This document shows positions 50,127 to 58,820 of a stretch of 64,000 bases of DNA, one piece after another. Where the stretch lies: assembly GCF_025993685.1 (NCBI RefSeq), contig NZ_DAJPEN010000001.1:4216001-4280000 (forward strand), read 5' to 3'. The notes beneath the pieces are model-generated. The model was given only the letters and a program-made list of their open reading frames with translations. It was not told the origin of the DNA and ran no database searches. How positions within the stretch are numbered: position 1 is the stretch's first letter; the number at the start of each line of letters is the position of its first letter. The translations under genes were made by a program, and so were the position numbers. The DNA is from Bacteroides mediterraneensis. Lineage in GTDB: Bacteria > Bacteroidota > Bacteroidia > Bacteroidales > Bacteroidaceae.

Positions 50127-51443
50127 TTACCGATTGTGTCTGTCATTTGGAGTTTCAAGCGGCAGATAGATGGTAAATTCCGTGAACTCTCCTTCTGTGC
50201 TGTTGACGAATATTCTTCCCTCATGCGCTTTTATCACCTGGTCAACAAAGTTCAGGCCCAGTCCGAAGCCTGAAGCTCCGTTTCGGCGGCTGCGCTTTGC
50301 CGCTGCTGCGCGTTCGTATTTTTGGAAAATGACTTTCTGGTCGGCTTCGGATATGCCCAGCCCATTGTCACGCACTTTCAGGATGGTGTAGCGTTCGCTT
50401 TCTTCAGTGGTGATGTGTATTTCCACACTCTCCTTGGAGTATTTGATGGCATTGTCAATCAGATTGCTTAATACTTCACTCACGTAATCGTTGTCGGCAT
50501 AAGCAGTTTTGGCCTGCAAGCTGATGATAAAGTTTACAAGTTTCTGTGCTTTGGCCTTGAATTTTTCAGTCAGTTTCTCTATTATCGGTGTAAGCTCGAT
50601 TTCTGTTTTGTTCATCTCCAGTTTATGGTTCTCCAGTTTGGAAATTGTAAGTATCTTGTTGGTGAGAGCAAACAAGTGGTCTGTTTCGCTTTTTGCTATA
50701 CTCATATATTTGTTCTTTATCTCCGGTCTGTTATCAAGCCTTCCGCTTTCCAGCATATCCTGTATCATCATAATAGTGCTTAGAGGTGTTTTCATGTCAT
50801 GCACCATGGCGTATGAGAAGTCTTCACGGATTTGGGAGATTTTGTTTAGCTTTGATATGATCTTTATTTGATATACTATGCATCCTATTATAAAAATCAT
50901 CATGATTGCTGTTGCAATAATGAGTATCAACATTTGTCTAAAAATATTGTAATACGGAATTGTGATAATGGCTTGTACGTTTGATGAATTATCTAGCTTT
51001 ATCGGTATTGGTTGTGTCCTAATAATGCCAAATCGTTTAATATTCCCTTGACGTGTTGTTTCTACAATATTTCCGTTTTTTATTTTTTCGATATACAAAT
51101 CAGTTTTTATTTTATGCTCAAAAAGCATTTCTTTAAAAATAGAATCCAGACGATTAATATTATTAGTAATGCCATATGTTCCTAAGCTTTCTAATAAATA
51201 AGTTACCTCTGGGTATGTTCCTGTTTTCTTGGTTCTTGGAGCACCGAGAAATTTTGTTCCTTTGGGGAGTTCTGAAAAATGCGATGTCGCTTCTTCTAAT
51301 GTTGCTTTTGCAAACAAATTATTGATGGATTTTTCTAATTGGTTTTTATATAGATAGAAGGAGTTTCTAAGCCATATTCCTTGGAGTGTTAATGCAAGAA
51401 ATATACTTATGATGGTTATAATTCTAATATAAATACGTTGCAT
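50127..51443 (-). CDS. Orphan sensor histidine kinase 3
   Basis: 438 residues from the ATG at 51443 (MQRIYIRIITIISIFLALTLQGIW). I reject the longer reading to 51713, because the extra 90 residues do not look like a protein and run through the likely promoter. Helices at about 5-25 and 168-192, phospho-His H215 in MVHDMKTPLSTIMM, and a catalytic half almost the same as kinase 2. The periplasmic half is different again, keeping LPKGTK after the first helix. No regulator gene is adjacent. It points away from element E and the M16 peptidase. Confidence 0.9.
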   Translation of the reverse strand: MQRIYIRIITIISIFLALTLQGIWLRNSFYLYKNQLEKSINNLFAKATLEEATSHFSELPKGTKFLGAPRTKKTGTYPEVTYLLESLGTYGITNNINRLDSIFKEMLFEHKIKTDLYIEKIKNGNIVETTRQGNIKRFGIIRTQPIPIKLDNSSNVQAIITIPYYNIFRQMLILIIATAIMMIFIIGCIVYQIKIISKLNKISQIREDFSYAMVHDMKTPLSTIMMIQDMLESGRLDNRPEIKNKYMSIAKSETDHLFALTNKILTISKLENHKLEMNKTEIELTPIIEKLTEKFKAKAQKLVNFIISLQAKTAYADNDYVSEVLSNLIDNAIKYSKESVEIHITTEESERYTILKVRDNGLGISEADQKVIFQKYERAAAAKRSRRNGASGFGLGLNFVDQVIKAHEGRIFVNSTEGEFTEFTIYLPLETPNDRHNR

Positions 51444-51508
51444 AATTAACAGAAAGCATTGTGATAACGAGAAGTTACTTGGCGTAGAAAGTTTAACTTT
51501 TACCTTTA

Positions 51509-51516
51509 CAAAGGTA
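51509..51516 (-). promoter_or_regulatory. -7 box for kinase 3
   Basis: Minus-strand TACCTTTG 65 bases before the kinase 3 start. No matching TTTG or TAAC repeats are found at the expected place upstream. Confidence 0.45.
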
Positions 51517-51750
51517 ACATTAGAAATTGATATTATATGGAAACAGAAAGAAAATGTAAGTGAATTATCTTTTGAGGAGTGAATGGGCGGAACGAATCTT
51601 ATATAGTTATCTATTATTTGGCCTATTGTCAGAGTGGTTATTGCACAACAGAGAGATTTAGGTGGGGTAATGGATTGTTTGGAACAGTGAATGGATATAT
51701 TCAGATGTAACATTATGGAAAGGAGATTGAATATTTTTTTGAAGGTTGTA
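51517..51750. other. AT-rich gap between kinase 3 and element E
   Basis: I see no convincing gene, hairpin or repeat here. The frame that crosses it on the minus strand looks like an upstream extension of kinase 3 without protein character. Confidence 0.5.
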
Positions 51751-51807
51751 TTAACCTAAAGATAACGTAGCGATAACATAAACTCTTGCACTTTGCGCCT
51801 ACCTTTG
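51751..51807 (+). promoter_or_regulatory. Control element E
   Basis: TAAC at 51752, 51763 and 51774, 22 bases, TACCTTTG at 51800-51807. It reads toward the M16 peptidase. Confidence 0.8.
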
Positions 51808-51815
51808 CCGCATAA

Positions 51816-51839
51816 GAAATAACGAAATAACGAAATAAC
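51816..51839 (+). repeat. Three tandem GAAATAAC units in the peptidase leader
   Basis: GAAATAAC occurs three times in a row, directly after the CATAA that follows element E. Element D has a single such unit at the same place, so this is a local expansion in the untranslated leader, 16 bases before the start codon. Confidence 0.8.
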
Positions 51840-51854
51840 ATTAAAATATCAATT

Positions 51855-54671
51855 ATGAGAAGAATAATGAGACTGGCTTTTGTAGCCATTGCAGGATTTG
51901 CCTGCTTGCCGGCAGTTGTAAGGGCACAGCAGATGCCTCCGGTACCGGTAGATAAGGAAGTGAGAATCGGTAAACTGGATAACGGACTTACATACTATAT
52001 CCGTCACAATGAATATCCGAAGAACCAGGTGGACTTCTATATCGCCCAGAAGGTGGGTAGTATCCTGGAAGAGGACGACCAGCGCGGATTGGCGCATTTT
52101 CTTGAACACATGTGTTTCAACGGGACCAAGAACTTTCCGGGAAACTCTATGGTCAAGTGGCTGGAGTCTGTAGGTGTGAAGTTCGGTTATAACCTGAATG
52201 CCTATACCAGTATTGATGAAACTGTATATCGTATCTCCAGTGTACCTACGGAACGTATCGGGGTGCAGGACTCCTGTCTGATGATTCTGTCCGACTGGGC
52301 TGACGGCCTGTTGCTGAATGGCAAGGACATTGACGAGGAAAGGGCTGTTATCCATGAGGAATGGAGAAGCCAGCTGCCTCCAAATATGAGAATCTTGGAG
52401 AAACTGCTTCCGGAGCTTTATCCGGACAGCAGATACGGACACCGTCTTCCTATAGGAACCATGGAAGTGGTGGACCATTTTCCGCATCAGGCTTTGCGCG
52501 ACTATTATGAAAAGTGGTACCGCCCGGACCTTCAGGGAATAGTCGTGGTGGGTGACATTGATGTGGACCGCATAGAAGGCAAGATCAAGGAACTGTTCTC
52601 AAAGATTGAGAAGCCTGTCAATCCGGCAGAGAGGGTTTACTACCCTGTGGCCGACAATGAAAAGCCGATTGTAGCTTTCGGCTCGGATAAGGAGCAGGAT
52701 AAATATGTGGCTCAGATCATGTTCAAGTATGATGCCTTGCCCGATTCATTGAAGGGCACAATGGCGGATATCACAACCGCTTATCTGCTCGATATGGCCC
52801 AGATGATGCTTCAGATAAGACTGAACGAACTGGGACAGAAAGCTGATGCTCCGTTTGCGGCGGCTTCTGCATTTTACGGTGAGTTTATTATGGCAAAGAC
52901 GAAACAGGCTTTCCAATTTGCTATGCTTCCAAAAGGTAACAGTTTCGACGAAGGACTGAAGGCTGTCTATCGTGAGGCTCTCCGTGCCAAGAGGGGAGGA
53001 TTTACCGCCACTGAATATGCGCGTTGCCGCACGGAATACCTGTCTCAGCTTGAAAAGGCATACAATAACCGGAACCAGCAGGAGAACAAGACACTGGCAG
53101 AATCGTATGTGCGTAATTTCATCGATAAGAAGCCGATACCGGGTATCGAGACGGAATATCAGATGATGAGCATGATTGTGAACCAGATTCCTGTGGAAGC
53201 TGTCAATCAGGTGTTCTCGCAGATTGTTTCGGACAAGAATCTGGTGGTTCTCGGTATGATGCCTGCACGCGAAGGTGAGGCCTGTCCCAAGGATGAAGAT
53301 ATTCTCGCATTGCTTTCTCAGGTGGAAGCCGAAAACATTGCTCCTTACGTGGACAATGTGAAGGATGAACCTCTGGTAAGCGAGTTGCCGGCAGCCGGAA
53401 AGGTGGTGAAGGAAAACATGCTTTCTGATTTCGGGGCCAAGGAATGGATTCTTTCAAACGGTGCCAAGGTGATATTGAAGAAGACCGACTTCAAGGCGGA
53501 TGAAATCAATATGATGGCCGTGGCAAAAGGCGGTACTTCGGTTTATGGAAACGACAAGGCTGCGGACTTGATGTTTATGCCTGCTGTATTGGAACAGCAT
53601 GGATTGGGAAATTTTACTAATTCCGATCTTTCAAAACTACTTGCCGGAAAACAGCTTTCTCTGAAAATTACGTTGGATGACTATGTACGCAGTCTGTCAG
53701 GAAACACTACGCCAAAGGACCTGAAGACTTATATGGAGATGATATACATGACCTTCACCGGACTTACAGTAACACCGGATGAATTTGTCGCCATGCAGAA
53801 TCTTTATAAAGGAGTTATTCAGAATCAGGAACAGAATCCGAACTTCGTATTCCAGAAGAAGGTGCAGGAATTCCTTTATTCTTCGCCCAACAAGCAGGTG
53901 TTCGGTGTGAGTGACATTGAGAAGGCAAACCGTGAGGATATCCTTTCCATCATCCGTGAGCAGCTTGCCAATGCAGCCGAGTTTACCTTCGTATTCAGTG
54001 GAAACTTTGATGAAGCGGAATTAAAGGCACTGGTTGAGCAGTACATCGCCACCTTGCCGTCGGTGAAGGGAAAGAAACAGGAATTGAAGCATAACCCTGC
54101 GGTTGAAATCAAGTCGGGCAACGAGGAAAAGGAATTTTCCCTGAAGATGGAAGTGCCTCAGGGTAGTGCGGCGGTTATCATTAGCGGAAAGATGCCTTAC
54201 TCGTTCAAGAACAGGCTGATGGCTTCCATGTCGGCACAGATTATCTCTGCCCGTCTTTTGAGTGAAGTCCGTGAGAAAGAGGGAGCTGTTTACAGTATAT
54301 ATACGCAGGGCTCTCAGGACCGGTTGTCTGAAGTGTCTGTTGTCTATCAGACCATATTCCAGGTGAAGCCTGAAAAGAAAGACCGTGCGCTTGAAATCAT
54401 CCGCAGCGAGTTTGAGAAACTGGCAAAGGAAACGCCCGTGGAAGAACTTGACAAGGTGAAGGAGTTTATGGTGAAGCAAATAACTTCAGACGAACAAACC
54501 AACAGCTACTGGTGCTCCATGATGGCCGGCAACGAGCTTCTGCCTTCTGAAGTCTGTGTGAAGGCGGAACAGGTCATCCAGTCCATCACCCCGAAAGAAA
54601 TCTCCAGTTATGTGAATGAAGTAATGAAGCAGAATAACTATAGGGTTCTGGTAATGATGCCTGAAGAGTAA
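51855..54671 (+). CDS. M16 family zinc metallopeptidase (insulinase/pitrilysin-like)
   Basis: 938 residues. A signal peptide ends near VVRAQQ (about residue 25). The active-site inverted zinc motif HFLEH is at 81-85, with the further Glu in ERAVIHEEW. A second M16 domain without the motif fills the C-terminal half (SLKMEVPQGSAAVIISGKM, SARLLSEVREKEGAVYSIY). These large two-domain enzymes are exported and degrade peptides in a closed chamber. It stands alone after element E and has its own terminator. Base use is closer to core genes than to its AT-rich neighbours, so the gene may be an old resident brought under the control element. Confidence 0.93.
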   Translation: MRRIMRLAFVAIAGFACLPAVVRAQQMPPVPVDKEVRIGKLDNGLTYYIRHNEYPKNQVDFYIAQKVGSILEEDDQRGLAHFLEHMCFNGTKNFPGNSMVKWLESVGVKFGYNLNAYTSIDETVYRISSVPTERIGVQDSCLMILSDWADGLLLNGKDIDEERAVIHEEWRSQLPPNMRILEKLLPELYPDSRYGHRLPIGTMEVVDHFPHQALRDYYEKWYRPDLQGIVVVGDIDVDRIEGKIKELFSKIEKPVNPAERVYYPVADNEKPIVAFGSDKEQDKYVAQIMFKYDALPDSLKGTMADITTAYLLDMAQMMLQIRLNELGQKADAPFAAASAFYGEFIMAKTKQAFQFAMLPKGNSFDEGLKAVYREALRAKRGGFTATEYARCRTEYLSQLEKAYNNRNQQENKTLAESYVRNFIDKKPIPGIETEYQMMSMIVNQIPVEAVNQVFSQIVSDKNLVVLGMMPAREGEACPKDEDILALLSQVEAENIAPYVDNVKDEPLVSELPAAGKVVKENMLSDFGAKEWILSNGAKVILKKTDFKADEINMMAVAKGGTSVYGNDKAADLMFMPAVLEQHGLGNFTNSDLSKLLAGKQLSLKITLDDYVRSLSGNTTPKDLKTYMEMIYMTFTGLTVTPDEFVAMQNLYKGVIQNQEQNPNFVFQKKVQEFLYSSPNKQVFGVSDIEKANREDILSIIREQLANAAEFTFVFSGNFDEAELKALVEQYIATLPSVKGKKQELKHNPAVEIKSGNEEKEFSLKMEVPQGSAAVIISGKMPYSFKNRLMASMSAQIISARLLSEVREKEGAVYSIYTQGSQDRLSEVSVVYQTIFQVKPEKKDRALEIIRSEFEKLAKETPVEELDKVKEFMVKQITSDEQTNSYWCSMMAGNELLPSEVCVKAEQVIQSITPKEISSYVNEVMKQNNYRVLVMMPEE

Positions 54672-54686
54672 GTAGGATATTTTTTC

Positions 54687-54728
54687 AAAGGGAAGGGCCA
54701 CATGGACTATGTCGGCTCTTCCCTTTTT
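54687..54728 (+). terminator. Terminator after the M16 peptidase
   Basis: AAAGGGAAG-GGCC pairs with GGC-CTTCCCTTT around a loop that itself can pair (CAT/ATG), and is followed by T residues. Confidence 0.8.
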
Positions 54729-54767
54729 AGGTTTGTCAGGTATTATGTATCTGGACGGAGTGAAGCA

Positions 54768-54793
54768 TTAACCTCAAATAATGTAGTGATAAT
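54768..54793 (+). promoter_or_regulatory. Decayed control element F
   Basis: TTAACCTCAAATAATGTAG and GTGATAAT follow the wording of the other elements, but with TAAC-TAAT-TAAT, a one-base loss in the first step (10 instead of 11) and no TACCTTTG after it. It is probably a remnant. Confidence 0.5.
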
Positions 54794-54895
54794 TTCATTT
54801 CAGATGGCGGCAATTGAAGATAGAAAGAAATAATGAAACCGTTGAAGTGGATATTTCGAATCTGTTATTTTTAATCTAAAATAGATTTGCTTTTC

Positions 54896-54925
54896 TTGAT
54901 ATATATATTAAAAAGATTATCTTTG
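54896..54925 (+). promoter_or_regulatory. Promoter of the ATPase gene
   Basis: TTTG at 54896-54899, 18 bases, TATCTTTG at 54918-54925, ending 22 bases before the start codon. The gene thus has an ordinary promoter besides the decayed element. Confidence 0.6.
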
Positions 54926-54947
54926 TGAAAGATATATTTAAGAAGGT

Positions 54948-56345
54948 ATGGAATTCGCGAGTTTTATTGACAGAAAAGATTATCTTGAAAGAGTTGGAAA
55001 TGCTTTACAAAGAGAAAAGCCACAGTTCATCGTCATTTATGGACGTAGAAGGATAGGTAAGTCTAAACTTATCAAAGAAGTCATGGACTGGGAGCGGAAA
55101 GATGTTTATTTTTTAAGTGATCAGACGAACGAGGCAAATCAGCGTATGCTGTTTGCAAAGACAGCTGCATTGGGAGGTATAGAAGACTTTGATAAAGTGA
55201 CATATCCGGACTGGGAAACACTTTTTCGGGCGTTAAACCGTCAGGTTATGGAGAAGAGTACCATCTGTCTGGATGAATTTCCGTATCTTGTCAAGAGCTG
55301 CCCCTCTCTGCCGTCTGTCATACAAAAGTTGCTGAATGAAAAATGTCTGAAATTTAATCTCATCATTTGCGGTTCTTCACAGCAACTGATGCAAGGATAC
55401 ATACTCGACCGGAAGGAACCGCTATACGGACTGGCTGATGAAATCATACGTCTTGCCCCCATACCGGTACGGTATATTGGGGAGGCACTTGGCTGTGATG
55501 CGCAACAAGCAGTGGAAGAGTATGCGGTATGGGGAGGAATCCCCCGGTATTGGGAATTGAGAGCCGACTACAAGGACAATGAAACGGCAATAGAAAAATT
55601 GTTGTTGGACAACAAAGGATTTTTGGCAGACGAACCGATACGTTTGTTAAGGGATGATATGCGTGATACTGTGCAGGCGTCTACCTTGCTTTCCATTATA
55701 GGTAATGGCGCTAACCGTCTTTCGGAAATAGCTGGACGGGTGGGGAAAGAAGCTACTCAGATAACCGAGCCCTTAGGCAAACTGAGAGAATTAGGGTATA
55801 TACGCCGGGAAGTACCCTTCGGTGAAGAGGAAAAGAAAAGTAAAAAAGGAATATACCTTATCAACGACAGTTTACTGGGGTTTAATTATAGATTTGTTGC
55901 GCCCTATAAATCTATTCTTGAATTGGGACGTACGGAGGCTGTATTAAACCTTATAAAGGCACAGTTCTCGGGGTATGTGGGTCATTGTTGGGAACATCTT
56001 TGCCGGCAATATGTAAGTGGCAACATTGTGGATGGTATAGCATACAATATGGCTTCACGATGGTGGGGCAAAATCTTTACTGGCGAGGACAAAAAAGGTG
56101 AGATGATAGAGCTTGATGTGGTAGCTGAATCAATGGACAAAAAGCATATCCTCATAGGAGAATGTAAATGGACTAACAAGGAAGATGCACTCAGGCTTGT
56201 AAATTCTCTTGAAGCAAAGATAAAGTATTTGCCTTTTATAAAAAAAAGACAAAGCGTACATATTGTTCTGTTCTTAAAGAACGAGCCACAAAACAAAGAA
56301 GCTGCCAGGATTTTGTATCCGGCAGATATCGTACAGGCGCAATAA
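54948..56345 (+). CDS. Archaeal-type ATPase with DUF234 domain
   Basis: 465 residues. The P-loop is YGRRRIGKSKLI (about 32-43) and a Walker B-like CLDEFPYLV lies near residue 105. After the AAA-type core comes a winged-helix region (NRLSEIAGRVGKEATQITEPLGKLRELGYI), then a C-terminal DUF234 nuclease-like part with ELDVVAESMDKKHILIGECKWT, where the E..D..GECK residues fit a PD-(D/E)xK core. Such ATPases are common and mobile in Bacteroidetes. Their role is not known; DNA binding or defence is suspected. It closes the accessory stretch and converges on ispG. Confidence 0.85.
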   Translation: MEFASFIDRKDYLERVGNALQREKPQFIVIYGRRRIGKSKLIKEVMDWERKDVYFLSDQTNEANQRMLFAKTAALGGIEDFDKVTYPDWETLFRALNRQVMEKSTICLDEFPYLVKSCPSLPSVIQKLLNEKCLKFNLIICGSSQQLMQGYILDRKEPLYGLADEIIRLAPIPVRYIGEALGCDAQQAVEEYAVWGGIPRYWELRADYKDNETAIEKLLLDNKGFLADEPIRLLRDDMRDTVQASTLLSIIGNGANRLSEIAGRVGKEATQITEPLGKLRELGYIRREVPFGEEEKKSKKGIYLINDSLLGFNYRFVAPYKSILELGRTEAVLNLIKAQFSGYVGHCWEHLCRQYVSGNIVDGIAYNMASRWWGKIFTGEDKKGEMIELDVVAESMDKKHILIGECKWTNKEDALRLVNSLEAKIKYLPFIKKRQSVHIVLFLKNEPQNKEAARILYPADIVQAQ

Positions 56346-56375
56346 AAGGAGTCTGATTCAGAATGTCTAAAACAA

Positions 56376-56424
56376 AACCGTCTGCATGCCTTGAAGGAAA
56401 TCTTCACGATGCATGCAGACGGTT
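56376..56424 (-). terminator. Terminator after ispG
   Basis: AACCGTCTGCATGC and GCATGCAGACGGTT are exact 14-base inverted copies. On the minus strand the second arm runs into TTTTGTTTT, the right shape for ending ispG. Confidence 0.85.
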
Positions 56425-56446
56425 GTTATTTGTAGACCGGGGAGAA

Positions 56447-58288
56447 TCAGTCTCTATAATCTCCGTTTGCCTTAATCAGTTCAATCAGTTTTTCCACGGC
56501 CTGTTCTTCCGGAATGTTCTTTTCAATGCATTCCTTCTTTTTGTACAGGCTGATTTTACCTCTTCCGGCACCTACATAGCCATAGTCGGCATCGGCCATT
56601 TCACCCGGGCCGTTGACGATACAGCCCATGATACCGATTTTCAGTCCCTTGAGATGGGAAGTGGCTGCCTTGATACGGGCGATGGTCGATTCCAAGTCGT
56701 ACAGGGTACGTCCGCAGCCCGGACAGGAGATATATTCGGTCTTGGAAGTACGGATACGTCCTGCCTGCAGGATACCGAAGGCGGTTTCATCTACTTTCAG
56801 GTTGCTGATTTGGTTGCCGTGGTTGTAGAGCAGGATACCATCGCACAGCCCGTCGATAATCAGGGCACCCATGTCGGCGGCCGACTTGATTTGCAGGTCT
56901 TCCGTTTCACTTTCCTGATAAAGTTGGAAGAATACCAGCGGGTTTTTCAGCCCTTGGTTCATCAGCTGATGGGCCAATGCACGGAACTCACCGAGACGGT
57001 TGTAATGGTTGCTTTGGGCCACGATAACTACTTCCGGATGCAGGCGCAGACACGCCATCACCTCTTCGTTCAGTCCGAGGTAGGAAGTGAAGAGGAATTT
57101 CATCTTGGCCGGATGGTGATGCAGTTCGATGAGCTGCTGGTAGTTGAAAGCCGGATAGGTATGTTCGCTGCCGTCCCAGGCACAGGCATCCACGATGTAG
57201 CCGATGTCGGCTCTCCGGTTTTCCGGCAAGCGCTGTCCGCAGTATAGGTAGTCGGGTTTGAACTGTTCGCTCACTTCCAGGTCGTTGTTCAGACGGGCGG
57301 AGATGACCACGGGAAGCTGGTCGCCTCCGATGTTACCTACGGCTACGGTTTGTCTGCGGCTGGGATGCGTGTAGTTGAACTCCGGAGCTTCGGTGGCCGG
57401 AATGTAAGGGTGTCCTTCGCGTTTCAGCACGTAATCCACCAGCTTGCGGGCCACCGGAATTTCGGCTTCGGGGGCTTCGCTCAGGGATACGCGGATGGTG
57501 TCGCCCAGTCCGTCGCACAGTAGGGCACCGATGCCCAGGGCCGATTTGATGCGTCCGTCTTCTCCGTCACCGGCTTCCGTCACTCCCAGGTGGAGCGGGA
57601 AGGCCATGCCCTCTTTTTCCATTTGTTCCACCAGCAGGCGGACGGTACGTACCATGATGACCGTGTTCGAGGCCTTGATGGAGATGACCACGTTCGTGAA
57701 ATTCTGTTCCACGCAGATGCGCAGGAACTCCATGCACGATTCTACCATGCCTTCCGGGGTGTCCCCGTAGCGCGACATGATGCGGTCGGACAACGAACCG
57801 TGGTTCACACCGATACGGATGGCCGTGTGGTTCTCCTTGCAGATGTTCAGGAAGGGAATGAAGCGGTCGCGTATCTTCTGGATTTCTTTTGCATACTCTT
57901 CGTCCGTATATTCCAGTTGCTTGAAGGTGCGGGCAGCATCTACATAGTTACCCGGATTGATGCGTACCTTTTCGGCATACAGGGCCGCTACTTCAGCCAC
58001 TTTCGGGTTGAAATGCACGTCGGCAATCAGCGGGGTCTGGTATCCCTGGGCACGCAGGGCGGCGTTGATGTTCTTCAGGTTTTCCACCTCACGCACACCT
58101 TGTGTGGTGAGCCGCACGTATTCACCTCCCGCCTCGATGATACGCTTGGCCTGCTCCACGCATGCCTCGGTATCCATGGTGACGGTGTTCGTCATACTCT
58201 GTATACGGATAGGATAAGCGCCACCCATAGGAGTGGCGCCCACATATACCTCGTTCGCCTGTCGGCGAGAATAGTTGAAGTAATTCAT
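56447..58288 (-). CDS. ispG: 4-hydroxy-3-methylbut-2-enyl diphosphate synthase (IspG/GcpE), long form
   Basis: 613 residues, the three-domain form with a central insert found in Bacteroidetes, Chlamydia and plants (the E. coli type has about 370). The N-terminal TIM barrel begins with RIQSMTNTVTMDTEACVEQ. The C-terminal Fe-S domain has the ligands in ISCPGCGRTLYDLEST and GIMGCIVNGPGEMADADYGYVGAG. It carries out the next-to-last step of the MEP isoprenoid pathway using a [4Fe-4S] cluster. It is the last gene of the minus-strand run from rpoN, 4 bases after purE. Confidence 0.96.
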   Translation of the reverse strand: MNYFNYSRRQANEVYVGATPMGGAYPIRIQSMTNTVTMDTEACVEQAKRIIEAGGEYVRLTTQGVREVENLKNINAALRAQGYQTPLIADVHFNPKVAEVAALYAEKVRINPGNYVDAARTFKQLEYTDEEYAKEIQKIRDRFIPFLNICKENHTAIRIGVNHGSLSDRIMSRYGDTPEGMVESCMEFLRICVEQNFTNVVISIKASNTVIMVRTVRLLVEQMEKEGMAFPLHLGVTEAGDGEDGRIKSALGIGALLCDGLGDTIRVSLSEAPEAEIPVARKLVDYVLKREGHPYIPATEAPEFNYTHPSRRQTVAVGNIGGDQLPVVISARLNNDLEVSEQFKPDYLYCGQRLPENRRADIGYIVDACAWDGSEHTYPAFNYQQLIELHHHPAKMKFLFTSYLGLNEEVMACLRLHPEVVIVAQSNHYNRLGEFRALAHQLMNQGLKNPLVFFQLYQESETEDLQIKSAADMGALIIDGLCDGILLYNHGNQISNLKVDETAFGILQAGRIRTSKTEYISCPGCGRTLYDLESTIARIKAATSHLKGLKIGIMGCIVNGPGEMADADYGYVGAGRGKISLYKKKECIEKNIPEEQAVEKLIELIKANGDYRD

Positions 58289-58292
58289 TCAG

Positions 58293-58802
58293 TTAGTTGG
58301 TCTTATAAGCGTATTTGACTTCTTTCAGCTCTTCGTTGGCTTTTACGATTTTGTTTTTCAAACCTTCCTTGTAAGCTGCAAACTTCTGGGCCAGTTCCGC
58401 ATCGCTCAGGGCCAGCATCTGTACGGCCAGGATAGCCGCATTCATGGCACCGTTGATGGCGACTGTAGCCACGGGGATTCCGGGAGGCATCTGGATGATG
58501 GAGTAGAGTGCGTCTACACCGTCGAGTACAGAACCTTTTACGGGAACTCCGATGACCGGAAGGGTGGTGTTGGCTGCAATGACTCCCGGCAGTGCGGCAG
58601 CCATTCCGGCAGCTGCAATGATGACTTTGAGGCCGCGTCCGGCAGCTTCTTTCGCAAATTTCTCCACTTCAGCCGGAGTGCGGTGAGCCGACAGGGCGTT
58701 CATTTCAAACGGGACTTGCATTTCATCGAGCAGTTTGGCGGCCTTTTCCATGACGGGAAGGTCGGAAGTACTGCCCATAATGATACTTACAATTGGTTTC
58801 AT
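58293..58802 (-). CDS. purE: N5-carboxyaminoimidazole ribonucleotide mutase PurE
   Basis: 169 residues, class I PurE. GSTSDLPVMEKA near the start, NALSAHRTPAEV, and AAAGMAAALPGVIAANTTLPVIGVPV are the nucleotide-binding and active-site loops, with the catalytic His in SAHR. It converts N5-CAIR to CAIR in purine synthesis. No purK lies next to it. It stands 18 bases after gcvH. Confidence 0.96.
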   Translation of the reverse strand: MKPIVSIIMGSTSDLPVMEKAAKLLDEMQVPFEMNALSAHRTPAEVEKFAKEAAGRGLKVIIAAAGMAAALPGVIAANTTLPVIGVPVKGSVLDGVDALYSIIQMPPGIPVATVAINGAMNAAILAVQMLALSDAELAQKFAAYKEGLKNKIVKANEELKEVKYAYKTN

Positions 58803-58820
58803 TCGTTGTTTTTATTTTAG

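Noticed and set aside
51444..51713. A 90-residue N-terminal extension of kinase 3
   Set aside because: The extension has no protein character and crosses the likely promoter. The start at 51443 gives the same length and helix position as kinases 1 and 2.
56363..57247. A 294-codon plus-strand frame across ispG
   Set aside because: Antisense shadow of ispG, whose Fe-S motifs fix the coding strand.
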